DNA of 64,000 nt from Jatrophihabitans sp035642535 (GTDB lineage: Bacteria; Actinomycetota; Actinomycetes; Mycobacteriales; Jatrophihabitantaceae). The position numbers and the translations under genes are program-made. The notes below the pieces were generated by a model, which saw only the letters and a list, made by a program, of their open reading frames with translations, had not been told where the DNA came from and did not search any database. The stretch covers positions 13,606 through 77,605 of the forward strand of contig DASQSE010000005.1 of the NCBI GenBank assembly GCA_035642535.1, written 5' to 3'. Below, piece by piece: positions 60,346 to 64,000 of this stretch. Numbering within the stretch: the first letter of the stretch is position 1; each line of letters begins with the position of its first letter.

Positions 60346-61224
60346 GTGAGCGTCTGGCAGGAGATCTTCGACTTCAGCGACTACGGCGCGCTGCTCACCC
60401 TCGAGCACAACACGATCGTGGCCGGCGCCGTCCTCGGCATCGTCGGCGGGCTGATCAGCGCGTTCGTCATGATGCGCGATCTTCCGTTCGCCGTGCACGG
60501 CATCAGCGAACTGTCCTTCGCCGGCGCGTCGGGGTTCTTGCTGGCCGGCGCCAGCGTCGTGGCCGGCGCGCTCACCGGCTCCATCGTCGCGGCCGTGCTC
60601 ATCGGCGCGCTGGGGACACGGGCGCGCGATCGCAATTCGATCATCGGCGTGCTGATGCCGTTCGGGCTCGGCCTCGGGGTGTTGTTCCTGTCGCTCTACC
60701 ACGGCCGGGCGGCTAACAAGTTCGGGCTGCTCACGGGCCAGATTGCGGCCGTCGACACCCCACGGCTGACCGTGTTGATCATCACGGCCGGCGCCGTGGT
60801 CCTCGGGCTGCTGGCCGTGTGGCGGCCGCTGATGTTCGCGAGTATCGATCCGGAGCTGGCCGCTGCCCGTGGCGTGCCGGTGCGGCTGCTCTCGCCGCTG
60901 TTCATGCTGCTGCTCGGACTCACCGTCGCGATGTCCGTGCAGATCGTCGGCGCCCTGCTCGTGCTCAGCATCGTGTGCACGCCGGCCGCCGCCGCGATGC
61001 GCGTGACGGCATCACCGACGCTCATCCCGCTGCTGAGCGTCGCGTTCGCGGTCACCGCGACCGTGGGCGGCACCCTGCTCGAGCTCGGGAGCTACAGCGT
61101 GCCGATCAGCCCGTACGTCACGACCGTCTCGTTCGCGATCTACGTCGGCTGCCGGGTCGTCGGCGCGCTGCGCAGCCGGCGTGGCTGGGCGGTGCGTGGC
61201 GTGCCCGTCCCGACGCCTGCATAA
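60346..61224 (+). CDS. znuB: Zn/Mn ABC transporter permease (ZnuB-like)
   Basis: 292 residues, GTG start with GGGGAGG 6 bases upstream. ABC-3 family permease with eight or nine helices: TIVAGAVLGIVGGLISAFVMMRDLPFAVHGISELSFAGASGFLLAG is diagnostic, with LLVLSIVCTPAAAAMRVTASPTLIPLLSVAFAVTATVGG near the end. It forms the metal channel with znuA and znuC products. It is convergent with the SIS gene 22 bp away. Confidence 0.94.
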   Translation: MSVWQEIFDFSDYGALLTLEHNTIVAGAVLGIVGGLISAFVMMRDLPFAVHGISELSFAGASGFLLAGASVVAGALTGSIVAAVLIGALGTRARDRNSIIGVLMPFGLGLGVLFLSLYHGRAANKFGLLTGQIAAVDTPRLTVLIITAGAVVLGLLAVWRPLMFASIDPELAAARGVPVRLLSPLFMLLLGLTVAMSVQIVGALLVLSIVCTPAAAAMRVTASPTLIPLLSVAFAVTATVGGTLLELGSYSVPISPYVTTVSFAIYVGCRVVGALRSRRGWAVRGVPVPTPA

Positions 61225-61246
61225 CGGCCCACTCGAGGTAGGAGAG

Positions 61247-62245
61247 CTACCACGTCTGCGTCACCTTGCTGAGCCCACGCGGCCGATCCGGATCGCCGCC
61301 GCGGGCGAGCGCGAGGCGCCAGGCGAGCTGCTGGAGCGGGATGATCTCCAGGATCGGCGCCAGGGTTTCGTCGACGCCGTCCATGGCGACGGGCAGGCCG
61401 TCCGAAGCTCCCACGTGGAGCACATCGACCCCGTCGGCAGCGAGCCGATCGAGCACCGGCGCCATCGCCCGCGCACCACGCCCGGGGGTCGTGACCGCGA
61501 TGACGGGCACGTCCGGGCCGAGCATGGCCATCGGCCCGTGCAGCAGGTCGGCGCCGGAGAACGCCTGCGCGGCGACGTAGGACGTCTCCATGAGCTTGAG
61601 CGCGCCCTCGCGCGCAGTGGGGTACGAGAAGCCGCGCGCGGTGGTCACGAGCCGCTCCACCGGGACGAAGCGGGCCGCCGCCTCGTGGGCGACGGCGGCC
61701 TCGGCCAGCGTGCGGGCCGCGGCGTCCGGCACCGCTGCCGCGTCGCCGCCGACGAGCAGCAGGTACAACGCGAGCAACTGCGCGGTGTAGGTCTTGGTCG
61801 CGGCGACCGCCTGCTCGGCTCCGGCGTGCACGTCGACGTGATGTGCGGCCGCCCCGGCGAGCGCGGATGCCGGATTGTTGGTGACTGCAATCGTCAGGGC
61901 GCCGCAATGCCGGGCGACCTCCACCGACTCCACGAGATCGGGCGACTCACCGGACTGGCTCACGGCGACGAACAGGACGCCGCGCATGTCCGGTCGGCTG
62001 TCGTAGACCGTGAACGTCGACGGAGAGGTCAGGCCGGCCGGCAGGTTGAGGCGCACTTCGGCGAGGTACTTGCCGTACAGCGCCGCGTGGTCGCTCGTGC
62101 CGCGCGCCGCGAGCAGGACGAAGCGCGGCCGATGACGCTTGATGATCTCGCGCGCGTCGGCCGCCGCGCCGCTGCCGTCACGCAGCAGGCGAGCGAGTGC
62201 CTCAGGCTGCTCGGCAATCTCCGCGGCCATCAGCGAACCGGGCAT
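61247..62245 (-). CDS. Double-SIS sugar-phosphate isomerase/deaminase (NagB-II/AgaS type)
   Basis: 332 residues from the ATG at 62245 (GGGAG 4 bases upstream). Two SIS domains: LLAARGTSDHAALYGKYLAE and VSQSGESPDLVESV in the first, FSYPTAREGALKLMETSYV, ADLLHGPMAMLG in the second. It is the isomerase half of GlmS without the glutaminase domain, the layout of glucosamine-6-P deaminase II and AgaS. It would act on amino-sugar phosphates in the cytoplasm. It is divergent from a ROK kinase gene and the two share a DasR-like site, so both belong to GlcNAc or related amino-sugar use. Confidence 0.9.
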   Translation of the reverse strand: MPGSLMAAEIAEQPEALARLLRDGSGAAADAREIIKRHRPRFVLLAARGTSDHAALYGKYLAEVRLNLPAGLTSPSTFTVYDSRPDMRGVLFVAVSQSGESPDLVESVEVARHCGALTIAVTNNPASALAGAAAHHVDVHAGAEQAVAATKTYTAQLLALYLLLVGGDAAAVPDAAARTLAEAAVAHEAAARFVPVERLVTTARGFSYPTAREGALKLMETSYVAAQAFSGADLLHGPMAMLGPDVPVIAVTTPGRGARAMAPVLDRLAADGVDVLHVGASDGLPVAMDGVDETLAPILEIIPLQQLAWRLALARGGDPDRPRGLSKVTQTW

Positions 62246-62282
62246 GCTGCTCCCTCGATGAGCACTTTGACGAGCAGAGCCC

Positions 62283-62298
62283 AATGGTATAGACAACT
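62283..62298. promoter_or_regulatory. DasR-like (dre) operator
   Basis: AATGGTATAGACAACT matches the actinomycete DasR site ACTGGTCTAGACCACT at 13 of 16 positions, in the 76-bp gap between the divergent SIS and ROK genes. DasR is the GntR-family GlcNAc-responsive repressor; no dasR gene lies in the window. Confidence 0.65.
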
Positions 62299-62321
62299 TC
62301 TTCGCATCGTAAGGGAGCTAC

Positions 62322-63218
62322 GTGTCTCACGTGATCGCGCTCGACGTCGGCGGCACCTCGATCAGGGCCGCCCGGGTCGACGCCGGGCACGTGGTCGTAA
62401 AGAGCCGCACGGTTCCGACGCCGGTGGCGGACGGCCCGGACACCATCGTGGCCGCGATCGTCGCATTGGTGCGGGAAATGGCCGGGCCCGACGTCGTCGC
62501 CGCGGGCGCGGTCGTCCCAGGGGTCGTCGATGCCGCGAGCGGGGTGGCCCGCTACGCCGCGAACCTCGGCTGGCACGACGTCCCGGTGCGCGACCTGCTT
62601 GCCGCCGAGTTGGGCGGCGTGCCGGTCGTCGTCGGGCACGACGTGGCCGCGGCGGGGTTGGCCGAGCAGCAGTTCGGCGGTGCCCGCGGGGTGCCCGACT
62701 GCCTGATCGTGGTGATCGGCACCGGCATCGCCGGCGTGATCGTGACCGCCGGCGAGCCGCTGCGTGGCGCCACAGAGCTGGCCGGCGAGGTAGGGCATCT
62801 GCCCGTCTACCCGGACGGTGAGACGTGTGCGTGCGGCCAGCGCGGCTGCCCGGAGGTGTACGCCTCGGCGGCTGGGATCGCGCGCCGCTACCGCACCCGA
62901 ACCGGAGTGCTCCGCCCGACGCATGAGATCGCGACCCGGCTCGGCACCGATCCCGACGCCGCGCAGGTGTGGGCCGACGCCGCCGAGGTGCTCGGCCTGG
63001 CGTTGGCGACTTGCACGCTGCTGCTCGATCCGTCCCTCATCGTGCTGAGCGGTGGCCTGGCCGGTGCCGGATCGGCGCTGCGCGATCCGGTGACCGCGGC
63101 GCTGCACAACCGGCTCGTCTGGCGCCCCGTCCCGCATGTCGAGATCTCACCGATCGGCGGCAGCGCGGGCCTGCGCGGCGCCGCCCTTCTGGCGTGGCAG
63201 GCGGTCGGCGCCGGATAA
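62322..63218 (+). CDS. nagK: ROK-family sugar kinase, probably N-acetylglucosamine kinase
   Basis: 298 residues, GTG start 5 bases after AGGGAG. ROK signatures: N-terminal ATP loop ALDVGGTSIRAA, GHDVAAAG, GTGIAGVIV, substrate motif GEVGHLPV and zinc-binding CACGQRGCPEVY. The set fits kinases for glucose, GlcNAc or ManNAc. Divergence from a deaminase-type SIS gene with a DasR-like operator favours GlcNAc, but specificity is inference. It ends 11 bp before tRNA-Pro. Confidence 0.88.
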   Translation: MSHVIALDVGGTSIRAARVDAGHVVVKSRTVPTPVADGPDTIVAAIVALVREMAGPDVVAAGAVVPGVVDAASGVARYAANLGWHDVPVRDLLAAELGGVPVVVGHDVAAAGLAEQQFGGARGVPDCLIVVIGTGIAGVIVTAGEPLRGATELAGEVGHLPVYPDGETCACGQRGCPEVYASAAGIARRYRTRTGVLRPTHEIATRLGTDPDAAQVWADAAEVLGLALATCTLLLDPSLIVLSGGLAGAGSALRDPVTAALHNRLVWRPVPHVEISPIGGSAGLRGAALLAWQAVGAG

Positions 63219-63229
63219 GCTGTCTGCGC

Positions 63230-63303
63230 CGGGGTGTGGCGCAGTTTGGTAGCGCACTCGCTTTGGGAGCGAGGGGCCGTGGGTTCAAATCCCGCCACCC
63301 CGA
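63230..63303 (+). tRNA. tRNA-Pro (anticodon TGG)
   Basis: Acceptor CGGGGTG (63230-63236) pairs with CACCCCG (63296-63302). D-arm GCGCAGTTTGGTAGCGC, anticodon loop TTTGGGA with TGG at 63264-63266, T-arm GTGGGTTCAAATCCCGC, discriminator A. CCA is not encoded. Confidence 0.95.
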
Positions 63304-64000
63304 CCCGGAAACACTGGGGTTCCGGGCCTTCCCGCCCGGGCCTCAGTTCGGAAATCAGGCCGAGATCTCACAAGATCTCACGGTTTCCGGCGATCGCGGA
63401 AGGCCGACCGGTCCGGAAGGGATTGCATGCCCGGTTGCTGATACGCGTGTTCGGTCTCATCGAACTCCGGGTATGTCTGATCTACCTATATCGCGATGAC
63501 TGTCGAAGATCGCTTGGCGGGCGCCACCGGGCGGGGGGTAGGCCGATCGTGGGCGTGGCCGATGAGAACCGCGAGCCGAGCCAGCCCCCAGCGCGCGATG
63601 AGGAGCCGCGCCGGTGGCGAGAATGGAATCTGAGACACCACGAGGGGCGACCCGCCCGATAGCGGCTCTGCCGCGTCGGACGATCGCCCCGCCGCGCGTC
63701 CCACCACCCGCACCCATCGCCACCGAACCGGCGAGCACTCAATGCCGGTGACACAACAGGGATACTTGCAGCCCGAGCGGAAACAGCCACATGATCCGCG
63801 GGGTCACACGGCCCACGCCCCTGATCGAAACGGACACAGACACACCGATGTCGGCGCGGCCCAGATGGTTGATCAACGAAGCAGGTCAGCGCGCCGACGC
63901 GCGTGTCATCGGCATTACGTTGCAGGTTGATCCTGCTCGAGAACACTCCATCTGCGCGGGCCTCGCGTCGAGTGGCGGCGCGCCGCACGACGGCTCGGAC
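63304..64000. other. Gene-less stretch downstream of tRNA-Pro
   Basis: No supported coding sequence. Several short open frames exist on both strands but lack family sequence and good Shine-Dalgarno sites. A direct repeat AGATCTCAC occurs twice with one base between (63363-63381 region), and codon-position base bias looks lost. It could be degraded or the edge of another unit beyond the window; no integrase or tRNA-tail duplication is visible here. Confidence 0.4.

Noticed and set aside
63230..64000. Prophage or integrative element attached at tRNA-Pro
   Set aside because: No integrase, no duplicated tRNA 3' end and no mobile gene within the window.

Overview
The window is high-GC chromosomal DNA from an actinobacterium. 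The evidence is a complete ESX/type VII secretion core (EccB, EccC, EccD, EccE, MycP), a group II truncated haemoglobin, an MshC-like mycothiol ligase, a mycothiol-linked DsbA-fold protein, many GTG/TTG starts, and DasR- and Zur-like operators. Gene content does not look like Mycobacterium itself; a Frankiales or Jatrophihabitans-type actinomycete is a reasonable guess, not a demonstrated identity.

Layout. 1-3.3 kb: alpha-glucosidase (cut by the window edge), truncated globin, MscS channel, HNH endonuclease. 3.4-20.2 kb: ESX locus. A minus-strand block runs from eccC through two WXG100-like proteins, a lipoprotein, a small helical protein, a PPE-like protein, an EspC-like protein and two large paralogous putative substrates. 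A plus/minus/plus block holds eccD-mycP, eccB and eccE with an unknown partner. 20.2-21.5 kb: small membrane protein, DUF5130-like protein, TetR. 21.5-48.5 kb: accessory region with an MFS pump and many exported proteins: a broken M14 carboxypeptidase, a GH27 enzyme split by a very large repeat insertion, an RCC1 propeller, a beta-helix/M14 fusion, a solute-binding protein, an MMPL pump, a sialidase-like BNR protein and a lytic transglycosylase. It also carries regulators (LuxR, ECF41 sigma, Lrp) and small enzymes. 48.5-54.2 kb: housekeeping genes (pepN, peroxiredoxin, Rv2466c-like, ctaG, rpiB). 54.3-64 kb: penicillin acylase ending in a tandem palindromic repeat, mshC-like gene, tRNA-Gly, zinc/manganese ABC operon, divergent SIS/ROK amino-sugar pair, tRNA-Pro and a gene-less end.

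How it fits together. From general knowledge of M. tuberculosis, the order and strands aglA-glbO-HNH ... pepN-Rv2466c-rpiB match the Rv2471-Rv2465c neighbourhood, so the 3.3-48.5 kb stretch looks like about 45 kb placed inside a conserved core cluster. Regulatory logic can be read directly in four places: twin mirror-image ECF41-type promoters between the sigma gene and a WrbA-like oxidoreductase; a palindrome on the start codon of the MFS gene divergent from tetR; a Zur-like box before the metal ABC operon; and a DasR-like (dre) site between the SIS and ROK genes. Starts given here were often moved inward from the longest open frame on the basis of Shine-Dalgarno position or family N-termini.
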